From the NCBI GenBank assembly GCA_022606425.2, contig JAHDVF020000883.1:1860001-1924000 (forward strand): a stretch of 64,000 nucleotides of DNA, written 5' to 3'. Under the pieces are notes generated by a model. That model made no database searches. It had not been told where the DNA came from and saw nothing but the letters and a program-made list of their open reading frames with translations. Below are positions 11,583 through 22,570 of this stretch, one piece after another (the first letter of the stretch is position 1; every line of letters begins with the position of its first letter). This stretch comes from Lepidostoma basale. Its lineage: Eukaryota > Arthropoda > Insecta > Trichoptera > Lepidostomatidae. Both the position numbers and the translations under genes were made by a program.

Positions 11583-12120
11583 GCAAACCCAAAATTGACT
11601 TGAAAACCTTCCACTTTGTGGTCTGAAATATCTTCTTCCCCATGTTTCTAAACAAGGAATTTGAATCTTTCATTGATTTCGCCTGTACTCCATAAGCGCA
11701 TGAGCTAATTACGTCAGTAGTAAATCTTGCAGTTAGGTCCCTAACATCCAGTTCTTCACTTACATTTATGTTGTGATCGAGAAATTTTTGAAAGTCTTTA
11801 CCCCTTTGCACAATCAAGGGAAACATGTTTTTTAATTTGATTGACGTGAATACGGGCGTGAACATTAAGGCAGAAACATACTATTTACACGCCACGCCAT
11901 CCGATGCCACGTGATGCGTGTTGAGTCGAATCAAATTGTATTGTTTTCTATGAACAGAATCACACTACGAACACCCGACGCGACGCCATGCGCGCACACG
12001 CCACCCGATCCAGACGAGCTAGATCAACGTGTTGCCGGTGGTGGGAGTAAACACGCCACGTCGCGTGTTAATAGTATGTTTCTACCTTTACTCTCATGGC
12101 CGTCCATTTTTCTCCTTGTA
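11583..12120 (-). pseudogene. P450 pseudogene, remnant of a gene 1 duplicate
   Basis: Minus-strand coding sequence (11583-11867, resuming 12088-12120) closely matches gene 1 over the region from just after WxxxR to the F-G region (FTSIKLKNMF, LDVRDLTARFTTDVI, KSMKDSNSLFRNMGKKIFQ). It lacks the N-terminal anchor, helix I, ExxR and haem loop, and is cut by a 220-bp MITE. Both ends are abrupt: 11583 joins to unrelated DNA, and 12120 joins to sequence that in copy 1 lies near 3696. One glycine of the family motif is changed (VISSCAYG instead of VIGSCAFG). It cannot encode a P450. It shows that the duplicated unit once contained gene 1 as well as gene 2. Confidence 0.9.
11868..12087. mobile_element. 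Harbinger-like MITE inside the P450 pseudogene
   Basis: Terminal inverted repeats of 18 bp (AGGCAGAAACATACTATT at the left, AGGTAGAAACATACTATT read from the right) differ at one base. They are flanked by TTA on both sides (11865-11867 and 12088-12090). Removing the element plus one TTA restores 15-base alignment with gene 1 (gtgagcttcactctc). TWA duplications are typical of PIF/Harbinger elements. The interior is richer in GC than the surroundings and has several ACGCCAC motifs. No transposase. Confidence 0.85.
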
Positions 12121-12284
12121 CTTACAATAAATAACTAACAATAAATGGTTTTAGAACTTCTATAATGTATTTAATTATTAACCATATACTCGTATGTATT
12201 GGATTTTATTTTAATATTTATCTTTTAAATACTTGTGTTGTTTTAAGAATATGTGAAATACTGTATTTTTTTTATATGTGTATA

Positions 12285-12505
12285 ATAGAATGGGGAATGT
12301 TGTTAAACATAAAGCGATCGCTCAACCAAACCAATGTCAGGTCATAAGTCCTGTAAGCGCCTCGACCACCATATTCTGTTTCCAGAAAACAATTTACATC
12401 TTCGTCTCTCTTGAGATACAATTAATCCTTATATAAAAAAAAAGTTATTCACCATGGGTAAAATGCAGTATTTGTCTAGAAGAATTTGTATACATTCAAA
12501 ATGTT
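12285..12505. repeat. Interspersed repeat with GCGATCGC core
   Basis: The block AAAGCGATCGCTCAACC, AGGTCATAAGTCCTG, CAATTTACATCTTCGTCTC and GAGATACAATTAATCC recurs at about 49395-49590 (same strand), 49825-49960 (opposite strand) and partly at 10640-10710 and 39000-39090. It looks like a non-autonomous transposon. I did not resolve its ends. Confidence 0.55.
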
Positions 12506-13799
12506 ATGTGTATAATATTTATTTACGTTCGATGGGTTTATGATTGTCGATAACATTATCGAATGAAAATAACGCCATCTAGGCGAATCTGTGAATACTA
12601 GATACTAGCATGTATCATTAGTTTCAAGATCTTACAAACAGAAGACCACTGTGATTAAACATATTTTAATAATTTACGACAACAGTAGATAATAACAATA
12701 GATTACTCTAATTTAATTCTGTTTTTTTTTATTAAACATTTCAAATCAAAGCCAATACAAATATCCATTATAAAAATTTACAAATATTTATGTACTTTAA
12801 TAATATTTATGTTCATGAAAGCAACGAATAATATATTTTATGATGTAGGGATATCGCCTCTATGTACTCTATAAAAAATCAAAAAATAACCTCTAGGATG
12901 AGCGTTAAAAAAAAGAGAAATCGTGAATCAAATATTTCTCAATCTCTCATTTTTTTCTTAATATATTTATTTTTAGTGATATAAATAAAAATTTGTGCGC
13001 TGATAATACGTCTCAACCACCTCCATATTTTGGAAAGCATATAGGTTTAATAGAAAACTGTTTTACCGACCAATTTCGTAATTGAAGTTTGGCATGTTGC
13101 GCATTGTGGTGATTTTTGTGATTTACTCCGGTTTGGCATTAAAATAATTTATTATTGTGGATCAAGGTAATCTTAAGGCTATTTTTGGTTATTCTTTGGT
13201 ACATATAATTTAATCACCATAGTATCGTATGCTTTCATATTATATATCATTATATCAAATAATAATTATTATAAGTACCTACGCACTGATTCATACAAAT
13301 ACCGTGCTGTTTTTTTTTAAATATAAATGTACTAATTTTTTTTTTAATGTTTCAATCAAAATTAAAATAAATTGGGTAAACACATTAACATACAAAACCT
13401 TCTTCCATTGACGGTATAAGATGGCTGGATATGTCCGCGTAGTTACTTGTTTTTATAATATTATTTATATGAAGAGATTTACATACAATATTGTATAATT
13501 TTAATTGAATCTTCTTGTATAATTTATATTAAATTTATTTAATTCCAGGTGGGCGATGATATTACATTATTTTCGTAAATGACGTAGCAGCCCTGAGAAG
13601 TTTGAGAATCTATTATTTGGTTTTAAGGCTATTCAATGAGTTCGGTGAGTTATTCCATATATTTTATTGGTATTCTTAGTAAACAAAAAACATTATTATA
13701 TTTTAAGAATAGCTTTTTTTCTACATTCATGAGTATTATATTATTACTTAGTTCTTACGTCACAGTGAGTTCATAGCATAACTCATGAGAATGTGTATA

Positions 13800-14370
13800 T
13801 ATGGATATGAAGACAAATATCTGAAACTTGGGGAACATAATAGTGCTATGGCAGGTCCAATATTTGTAATTAAATGGAAAGACAGTTGTACAAAAGCAGT
13901 TTGCGAGGCCTCAAACTCTCATGATCCTTCACAGATAACTTCTATAAAACGAACTTACAAACAGGTCGGAAAATATGACATACCCTGTTTGCAATTCGTG
14001 TTATATGCCATATCATACGAGTATATCCGGTCAAAAGAAAAAGCCAACAGGGCCTTAGAACAGTTTTTTTTATTTTGAGAAACGTATATAAGATTAATGT
14101 TGTAAGTCTTCTTGTAAAACAAATAAATAAAAGATTACATTTTTCCCCAAAAATCCCATATTTTTATTATGAAAACTATATTACGAAAACACCAATTTTT
14201 TTTTACCAGTCAGAAAACAGACCGCTGGGAAATCTTAAATTACAAATAAACTGTACATAAAAAATAATAAAAAATAAAACTGTTATGTTCATCAAAAGGA
14301 ATACAGAATATATTAAAAAAAGAATTAATCATATACCATTAAAAACAAAATTGACCTTTAAAGGGTTAAA
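13800..14370 (+). mobile_element. piggyBac-like transposase remnant
   Basis: The ORF at 13785-14078 encodes FVIKWKDSCTKAV, then TSIKRTYKQVGKYDIPC. This resembles the conserved WKD ... I.CP block near the C-terminus of piggyBac transposases. The segment ends at AAAGGGTTAA (14366), like a piggyBac terminus at a TTAA target. The syntenic copy 1 sequence lacks it. The upstream catalytic part is absent, so it is a dead fragment. Assignment is by motif memory and is moderate. Confidence 0.5.
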
Positions 14371-14559
14371 TACTGTGGTAATTCCATATACGTGAATGTT
14401 GTATTGAAATACTTTCAGTTACCACTACGAACATCGTGAAAAAACATTCAATATGCCAATATGTGACAAACATTCATTAGGGACAAAAATATGATTTTTC
14501 TTTATTAAATATGACGTCGACCTCCCAACAGAACAATTACTCCAAAGCCTACACTAAGA

Positions 14560-14905
14560 AAAAATAACAGAAGAATAAAAAATATTATGTATGGAAACGA
14601 AGCATTAAACTGTTAAAAAAATGATGAAAGTAGAATAAATGAAGTAGAAATGACATATCTTAAACGAATGTGTGGATACTCTGTGTACGATAGAACGTCG
14701 AATAAAAATATAAGAAGTGAACGCGGAATGAAAGTGTTTTGAACAAAATACTGAAAGGAATATTAAGATGGTTTGGACACATGGAAAGAACGAATGAAGA
14801 AAGAATGTTTAATAAAGTATACGTAAACGATGTAAATGGAACTAGAAATAGAGGAAGACCTAGGAAAGCGTGGCACCATCAAATAAATCAAATATTGAAT
14901 GTGAG
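14560..14905 (+). mobile_element. Non-LTR retrotransposon family A fragment
   Basis: The frame at 14739-14939 reads KGILRWFGHMERTNEERM, then GRPRKAWHHQINQI, the C-terminal tail of family A. The same insertion is present, more degenerate, at 6100-6490 in duplication copy 1. Truncated at both ends. Confidence 0.7.
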
Positions 14906-15128
14906 ACATTTTTATTATACAAATTTCATACATTTGTAATTAATTATATAAATTTTCATTCATTTGTTTAGACGAAAAAGCCCGCTTTCTATAAGTTTCT
15001 TAGTATTTCATAGGAGTGACGTATTTTACCTTGCTAAGGCATTTCATTATGTACGTATTCCTCATTATAAAATATGAATTAATATAACTTGATTCATCTT
15101 CAATCACGGGAAGTAGAAAAGATAAACA

Positions 15129-17512
15129 TTATGATCTTGGTTTTATTTTCAAAAATACACCATTTTTCGGCATCGTTACCATAGCCAAAGGGTTGAAAAT
15201 AATTTTAGGTTCAGTTTTTTCACAAGGCTCCACTGAATATTTCGTCAAAAATGAAACCAGCCCCACCATACTCTGCATTTTTGCGAACCTCAGACCTGAA
15301 AATATAATATTTTTTTGGGTTAGTCTTAATTTATATTATTACACCAGATTTTATTGAACACCTCATTAAAACATATATTTTCTTTAAGGGTATCTAAAAT
15401 TAAGGTCTGGTGTAGAATTCACGTTTTATTAAAAAGGCGATAGATTGGCTAACATGTCATAAGAATCAATAGCTAATACGTTATATACGGTTATTGGGTT
15501 CAAATTACATACTGTATACCAATGTCGTAAGCAGCGGGAAACTTTCACATCAAAAAGGCGAAAGTGGCATCTTAAGAACAAGAAAAATGTTACACTTTGT
15601 TGCAAATCAATCCCTTTATTTGAAACTATAATAACTAACAAAGTTTAAATTTGGAAAAAATTAAATAACTGTTAATTTTTACTATTACGATTTTATTTTT
15701 ATTAACGAAGTAGTATTGCTTCGTCGTCAGGTTAAGAAGATATGCCACCATCGCAGTAGGTGAAAACAGCTATTTGGTTAATAATTTTATTTTAATAATT
15801 TCTCCATATCAAAAAATCACAGCTCACATATTGTATTGCACAATAAAAAATATTATTCAACGATTTTTTTTTCTAATAAAAAGAAAATACAAGGAACTCG
15901 AAACCACAACCTTTGCTTTCGAAGCGCCATGTTTTAAACAAAATGAACTTCATAGATATAAATATTTAACAATATTGTGGTTTTTGTTTAAAAAATTTTT
16001 TTTTTCATATTTTTGATGTTTTTGGACATCGAAGGTAGTACAAATATATCATCGGGAAAAGAAATACGTTATTCTTAATAAACAAATAAATATTATGAAA
16101 TTTCACAGCTAACGCATTACGATTACCAAAAATTAAAGGAATATTTTACCTATACAATTTCGGGGTCCTTCACCAAAGGGCAAAAACACCATAGGGTGTC
16201 TCTTTTGCATGGCTTCTGGAGTGAACCTCTCTGGAATAAACTTTTCCGGTTCAGGATAATATTTCGGATCATTATGAATCGCGTATACTGGTATACAAAT
16301 ACGTACACCTTCTTCTATAGTCAAATTTGTGCCAGGAAATGTGTATGTAGTGGCGCAAATGCGTGTAAGATTGCCTAGAGCGGGGTACTTTCTCATTGTT
16401 TCATTCATCGCGCACTGTAAATATTCCATGTCTTGCATTGCTTCATATGACATGACACCGTCATGTTTATTTAGCGCGTTCCTAATGTCCACTAACAACT
16501 TGTCTTGCGCGTAGGGGTTCATCGCCAACTCGTACAGAACCATGGCCATCAAAGTAGAAGACGTCTCGAACCCGGCCGCGAAGAATATGAACGCCTGAGC
16601 AGCCATGAATGTATCGGTGAATTCGATTTTATTATCACTCAAACTATCTGTTTTAATGTATCCTTTTCCTTTTAATTCCAAAAGAATATCAACAAAGTCT
16701 TGGCGTTTTGTGTCCGTTTTCTTTCTCTCAGCAATAATATCCGTCATTGTAGATACGAAAAAGTTCTCAACTTTCTCAGTATGAACTCTCATTTTGAAAT
16801 ATTCGAACACTTTAGGAGTGAAAATACCTATAATCACCACAATAAATTTATGCCATGAAGTCTCGAATACCTTCTTTCCCATTCTTCTAAATAAAGAATT
16901 TGAATCACTCATCGACTTGGCTTGCACTCCAAAGGCGCATGAACCTATGACATCCGTGGTGAATCTGGCAGTTAAGTCTCTTACATCTTGAATCTCATTT
17001 TTCTTTACATTCTTCTCTATGAATTTTTCAAACTCCGCACCCTTTTCGCTTATCAATTTATACATGTGTTTTAATTTGATGGATGTGAATGCGGGGGTGA
17101 ATTTTAGTCTCATTGCCCTCCATGCGTCGCCTTGAGCGCAAAATAAATTAAAATTGATTCCACTGGTGTTTGATACGATGTCATTCATCCTTTCGGGAAA
17201 GGCAGAAAAGTCCTTCACCAGCACTTGTTTTATCATGTCCGGATCTTTGATTATTAGTTCAGGTCTACGTATGGAAAAATATCCTATCATTTTTTCGTTT
17301 GGAAATAATTGGTAAATCATCTGAATACTTACACCGTAGTTGAACTGTTTCCATAAACAGTTATAGAATGGTGTGAGTATTGAAGATGGCTTGACGTGAA
17401 CAATTCCTTTCTTACTCCAGTATACGAAATTACCTGTCAAGTATTTATATATTGCAAATATAATGCTGCCGACTAATATTGCATACGTATATGATACTAC
17501 AAGGGTCAACAT
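15129..17512 (-). CDS. Cytochrome P450, CYP6-like (gene 3)
   Basis: Exons are complement(16150..17512) and complement(15129..15295), giving 509 residues with an 854-bp intron. The ATG at 17512 is used because the upstream extension begins with TTG. Seen: N-terminal anchor AILVGSIIFAIYKYL, WRAMR, AGFETSS, ETMRKYPALG, PERF, and PFGEGPRNCIG with Cys about 453. Exon 2 reads LRFAKMQSMVG, where the glycine after RF found in the other five genes is alanine. This lies in helix L just after the haem loop and could affect folding mildly. The exon otherwise ends KIKPRS like gene 2. It is the tandem duplicate of gene 2 with a preserved TATA/initiator pair. Differences from gene 2 are spread over the protein, including the N-terminal substrate-access region. 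Presumed functional detoxification-type monooxygenase. Confidence 0.93.
15396..15550 (+). mobile_element. SINE, 5'-truncated, in gene 3 intron
   Basis: It carries the SINE body and tail (GGTCTGGTGTAGAATTCACG, GGCGATAGATTGGCTA, GGTTATTGGGTTCAAA) without the tRNA head. It is followed by CAGCGGGAAACTTTCACAT, a separate repeat motif that recurs near 44400. Confidence 0.7.
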
Positions 17513-17679
17513 CTCTATGATTCTCAGATTATTAAACAACCAAATATCTCGTTGATTAAATCTAAATTGTTATTTAATAGCTCCGAATAAGGATTTACTT
17601 AAGGATTTTACACACAGAACGATTCACAAGACGAAATCTATCGCACGGCAGCTGTACGTAACTCAATGATTTATGTATA

Positions 17680-17715
17680 CGAATGAAAAGTCTCGTTACT
17701 TGTAGCAACTATATA
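17680..17715 (-). promoter_or_regulatory. Core promoter of gene 3 (TATA + initiator)
   Basis: Minus-strand TATATAG (17715-17709) is 31 bases upstream of the A in TCATTC (17686-17681). It is identical in layout to gene 2 and predicts a start at about 17684 and a 5' UTR of about 172 bases. Confidence 0.6.
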
Positions 17716-18062
17716 AAGAGATAACTATGACATACGAGTATTTAAAAAATGTTCTCATATATTTAAATTAATTAAGCCGATTGATTTCTGTGTAATATTC
17801 AATAAAAAAATGCAAATAAACCACCGATCATCAACTCGTTGATGAAATAAGATTTGAATAAGAGCATTATGAAAATATGTATTTTAAAAGTATTTGAATT
17901 GCACTTGTGGTATTACGTGATGACGTCTAATTGACTTTACTAAAAATATTGTTTTGTTGATAGGAAAAGACTGACAGAACAGTGCAGTATTCAACAAAGT
18001 CACTATCCTCATATTTAATACTAACATGGAGGCTAGTCCACGACAACGGACCCGCAACGCTG

Positions 18063-18735
18063 AAAGCTCGATCGTAGAAACTTTGATTCAACTGGAATCG
18101 TAATGTTGTTGCATGATGTTTCTACTGATTCTACTGAACGTTGACTTTCTATTGGCATGGGTTTCAAACAGAAGTCCGAAATATACGTGGATGCCATCTG
18201 ATGTCGAGCCATTTATACTGTTAAATACAGTTTGTATTTTACTAGCTCCCGGATTTTATTAAATTGGAGAATACAATTCCATTACTTGTTCCTTGAAATA
18301 GATTTCTAATATACCAAATCGTTTACAATTTAGATATCCTAATAAATACTTTATTCGGTTAGATGTATTATAACATACCTATTGAGCAAGTCATGCGATT
18401 CAGTTACCGAGATGTAGAGATCTGTAATAACAGTTACCTGTATATATGGAGAAAGGAATACACTCTAACCAAAAGTAAGGTCAGGGTATATATGGTATCC
18501 GCTCCATCAAAATACATGGGGAAGAATTGAGTTTAGAATACAACAGGACTAAAACCTTCTCAGATTGGCAGAAGTGAGAACTCTATGCTCCATTTCAGAC
18601 AGAGCTCTTAGAGATTGGATCAGATGTAAGGTCTTTCTGTGGTGTTCAAGATACCTAACATATAGTTTGTTAGGAATAAAGGAGAATGCACCTTTATGGG
18701 AATCATGTGGACCCCATGGAAAATACAAGACTTGC
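18063..18735. other. Unassigned AT-rich spacer
   Basis: This stretch begins where the segmental duplication stops. I recognise no gene or repeat in it. Short open frames near 18550-18780 have no recognisable similarity. Confidence 0.4.
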
Positions 18736-19325
18736 AATTCTTCTTCTTCTTCTCCTTATAGATCTTTGGTCTGTTCTTGAATTCAGGCTGGCCTCTCTTG
18801 GGAGGTTCACTCCCAACTATCTCTCCATCTCTTCGGCGGTCTTCCAGGGGAACGGCAGCCGGCAGGAATCTGATGCGCCACAGCATGTGGGATTCTGGTG
18901 GGATCCATCCTCTGCACGTGCGCATTCCAGTATCTTCAGCGTTGTCTGCCCCATCTCACGACATCCTCCACCTTGCAGATCTCGCGGATGGCCGTGTTCC
19001 TCACCCTATCGCGAATAGTCTTTCCTGCTATCATCCTTAGCGTCCTCATCTCTGCCACCCGTACTTTAGCCTTCGTTCTTGTGGTATCCGCTCTGATCTC
19101 AATGCTATATGTCGGTATAGGCCTTACGCAGGTTTTATATATTCTGACCTTACTGTCAGTTATTATATACTTGTTTTTCCATATTATATCCTTGAGACAA
19201 CCTGATACCGCCAAAGCCTTGTTGACTTGTCCTATTGTTTCACTGACAAGATCATTTTGACTGAGCAGATCCACTCCCAGATATCTAAACTTTGCGATCT
19301 GTTCCAGCATTCTGTCATTTAAGGA
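18736..19325 (-). mobile_element. Non-LTR retrotransposon C-terminal fragment
   Basis: The minus-strand frame reads FRYLGVDLLSQND, then TCVRPIPTYSIEIRAD, MRTLRMIAGKTIRDRVRN and IREICKVEDVV. This is the region after the RT palm up to the C-terminal tail of an RTE-like element. A 3' portion (GGCCTCTCTTGGGAGGTT near 18790) has an inverted, diverged copy at about 19480-19640 and another near 24930. Confidence 0.7.
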
Positions 19326-19334
19326 TAACCTGCA

Positions 19335-19660
19335 TCAATTCAATGCAATTCGTTTTAAATAAAAATCCCAGCAGCAATACACTACCAAAAAGTCCACTAA
19401 ATATATGAAAGGATGGCTGGGCGTCATCAATAGCAGGAATGACTCTGCAGTATTGACTCTGTACACGGATATCCGCGAAACCTGCAAGAAGATCCTTCTA
19501 GAATCCCACACGTTGTGATGCATCAGATTCCTGTTGGCTACCGTCCCCCCGGCAGACAGCCAAAGAGATGCATTCAACTTCCTGAGAGAGGCCAGTCTGA
19601 CCACAGGAACAAACCAATAATCTAAAAGGAGAATAAGAAGAAAAAACACCGTTTTCCACT
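19335..19660 (+). mobile_element. Inverted fragment of the neighbouring LINE 3' region
   Basis: Read on the minus strand, GGCCTCTCTCAGGAAGTTG, CATCTCTTTGGC and GTGTGGGATTCTAGAAGGATC parallel 18790-18900. The two pieces are therefore head-to-head. Non-coding. Confidence 0.55.
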
Positions 19661-20130
19661 TTTTTACCTGAGTGACGTGTTTCTTGTAAGGGCATTATCA
19701 AATAATATTCTGTTTCTTCTTCTTTAACAGTCATTGTCGTCCACTGCTGGACTTACTTCTCCATGTATGACATGTCATACGGGGGGTGGTTGTTATAACG
19801 CCACGCTTGCCAGACGGGTTGGCTAGGTGTCTTTCCACATTAGCCTATGCATCAATATTATCACTCGATCATTCACACTCGATCACTAACATTTCGCATA
19901 GTTTCCAGGGGAGACCAAAGTCGAAGAGGTGTGGATAGGTACTTGGGATCAGATCAATCCTCCAGCGTAGCATGGCCATCACCACGGTGATGGCCATACA
20001 CCGCTCGAAGAGTCAATAGGATCCCCCTTACTCCCCCTCTAATAATATTAATTTTTGTCAATCCCAAGAAATATAATAAAACTTCTAGCAATGGGACGTT
20101 TTCATCAATATAAAGTACTTAATATGAAGT
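19650..20130. repeat. Hammerhead-type repeat interrupted by LINE-derived sequence
   Basis: A minus-strand unit (TTGATAATGCCCTTACAAG, GAAAC, ACGTC; 19668-19706) and a plus-strand flank (GTCAATCCCAAGAAATATAA, AAAACTTCTAG; 20055-20110) face each other. They are separated by about 330 bp that resembles a LINE 3' region (CCACTGCTGGACTTACTTC near 19740, GCCATCACCACGGTGATGGCC near 19974). It is probably an inverted pair split by an insertion. Confidence 0.45.
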
Positions 20131-20920
20131 TTTACAGATCATCAAAAGAAGAAAGAACTGGGTAGCCAAATTTAATTATGTTTTTTTCCATTTTGGATGT
20201 ATTCTATATTAAGAGATCCACTCGCTTGACCAACGTAATTTAAAATTTAAAATTTGTGAAACGAAAAAGATTGTGTCACAATCGAAAGATATTTATGGAA
20301 GAGAACAAAAGTCTACAATTATCAGATTATATGATCCAATAGATATTATTTACTCTCAGTTTACCAATTTCATAATTATTTTATTCAATCTTCCGATATA
20401 GCGCTATGAATACTTTTTGTATTGAAATGAAAAATTTTCTATTTTCTCCAATGCTTCCTTTTTTAAATGTTCTGTACCCTACAATAATTTGGAGTCTTCC
20501 TGGTATTTGAAAGAAATCCGTTTTCCTTCAATATTTAAATAATGTCCGCCAAAAATGCCTAATTGTGATTTGTTCGGTGAAATAAAAACGAGCGAAATTA
20601 CATGAAGTGTGTTTGACAAAAGAATAAAGAAAACCTTTGTCTCTTTGTCGTTTCCTGTTCAAACTTTGCACGTTTCATCTTTACACTTGGGTGGTGGGAA
20701 AGATAAAAATGTGCCCGAGATTTGTGAAGGTGTAGAAGTACATTATTAAGTGAACCCGAAGAAAGCACTACGACTCAATGAGAAGAATGCAATTGACAAA
20801 AATCAAGCGGTTGATTATAAAAATGTTCCGAATGTTCTAAATGATTTCAAACAGTCGTTTTTTTTTATTCAAAACAATTGGTTTTTTTTTTTTTCAACAA
20901 CTGTTTTTAAAGGATGTCGT
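20130..20920. other. Unassigned AT-rich spacer
   Basis: No coding region, RNA gene or clear repeat seen. Confidence 0.35.
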
Positions 20921-21179
20921 TAGATGGGGAAGGCAAAGGAAAAGATACTGGCACACCTGAGGAGAAATAAACAAAACTACAACTGGTCGTAAAATTAGAA
21001 TGAGCTTCCGAAAATATATATTTTGAAGTTAAATAAGCCACACTTTATGAACGAGGAATCGCGAATCAACAAAATATAAGAGGAACGTACCATTCTATGA
21101 CTTTCTGCTGCTGCTGCCTGAAACTTTTACTCTTATCTCCAAACACATTTTTCTCAAAACCGTTTTTTTTTACATGATG

Positions 21180-21507
21180 TCTCAAGCTCTAATTCATTCA
21201 TTTACTTCATGTTTTGTTGCAACCACGTATCCCTGTCTTGTGCCTTTTGCATACAATCGCCAGCAATTCTTCTAATGTCATCGGACCATCGTGTGGAGGG
21301 TCTCCCTCTGTTTCGTTTGTGTTTGCGGGGTCTCCACTCTACCACCTTTTTGGTCCATCTATCGTCTGCCAATGTGGCAACATGTCCCGCAAATGACCAT
21401 TTAAGCTTCGCTACCCTTGCGACGACATTTGTTACTCCCGACTTTCTACGTATTTCAGTAATTCTTATCCAGTCTGAGAGTATTTTTCAAAATTTAACCC
21501 ATTGACA
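21180..21507 (-). mobile_element. Non-LTR retrotransposon C-terminal fragment (family D)
   Basis: On the minus strand the sequence encodes RVAKLKWSFAGHVATLADDR, then WRPRKHKRNRGRPSTRWSDD, the typical C-terminal tail of a LINE ORF2. Related pieces are at 34750-35270, 57880-58060 and 59030-59440. Confidence 0.7.
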
Positions 21508-22570
21508 TCAAATCAAATCAGTTTATTAACTTAAAAGACATAACAAACAGGAAAATGGTTAAGGCATCTATTGAGTACAGATAAAATATTATAAAAATAC
21601 AACATAGTACGAGGAACGCATTAGAGATGGTTCAACATTAGGAAGACAAGATACTTTCTAAAGTCAAGAGTATTTGTCGCCTGAATGTACCTTCACTAAT
21701 ATGAAAGACGTCGATCTCCGAGGAGACCGCGTTTAGCAGACTAATTGCTCTTCCTACCGGTGTAACCAGAGGCAGATTGGTTCTGGTGGCCGGTAGGTAA
21801 AACAATCTGTGCTGTCGCTGTCGGAGAAATCTATCAGGGACAAAAATACCAACATCCTCTAGCACGGCCGAGTTTTTGAAATATCCCCTGATTAATCTAA
21901 AGAAATGGGTAGGTAACAGATGCCCATCTCTTCGAAACTGTAATGAATTGGTTCCAAGCATTCCTAACAGAAATTCCGTGGGATAGAACCACGGATAACT
22001 ACCATACTCCCTCATGTTGAGATACCTCAGCCATTTTTTCTGAACCCTCTCCAACGTAACGGAATATCTCTCCTCGTGAGGACTCCATATCACAGATCCA
22101 CTTTAGAGTCTGCTCCGAACAAATGCGTTGTATAGGACTCTGAGCACATTGGGATCTCTGAAAACTCTTCCGGTCCGAATGATGAAGCCCAACATCTTCA
22201 GTGCAATGTCATAAATTCTCTCGATATGTGCACGAAATGTCAGCCTACTCTCATAGATGATTCTGAGATCCTTCATCGTAGATACGTGTGTTAAATGCTG
22301 GTTGTTCATTGTGTATCTATGATACACAGTTCTCAATGCTCTAGTAAAAGGTAGCATAGCGCACTTAGAGACATCGAAGTGCATTTTATTACTGTGACTC
22401 CAGTTAATAATATTATCAATGTCCGACTGGAGGCGAAGACAGTCATCAGGATTTCTATGAATAATTTCAGATCATCGGCAAATCGCGAGAAGTTTATCAC
22501 CTTCGCAATATCATTTATGAAGATGGTGAAGAGGAGTGGCCCTAAGTTTGAACCTTGTCTTACGTGTAGC
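21508..22570 (-). mobile_element. Jockey-like LINE 3' part (family C), frameshifted
   Basis: Read on the minus strand, two or three frames give a continuous C-terminal RT: VRQGSNLGPLLFTIFINDI, FADDLKLFIEI, then KMHFDVSKCAMLPFTR, LTFRAHIERIYDIALK, VRSRLEYGSVIWSP-like sequence (with errors), and the post-RT domain ending RQILLTLESILSS. The FADD catalytic motif is present. The 3' end has AAATCA repeats. Stops and frameshifts make it dead. It joins directly to an RTE-like sequence at about 22570. Confidence 0.82.

Larger units (their letters stand above)
12125..18062. repeat. Segmental tandem duplication, copy 2 (contains gene 3)
   Basis: Collinear with 3696-9980. It begins right after the pseudogene remnant and ends at the same GGACCCGCAACGCTG sequence. 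Copy-specific insertions are a repeat at about 12290-12500, a piggyBac-like remnant at about 13800-14370 and a SINE piece at 15396-15550. Between 12.1 and 15.1 kb no other gene is recognised. Confidence 0.88.
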
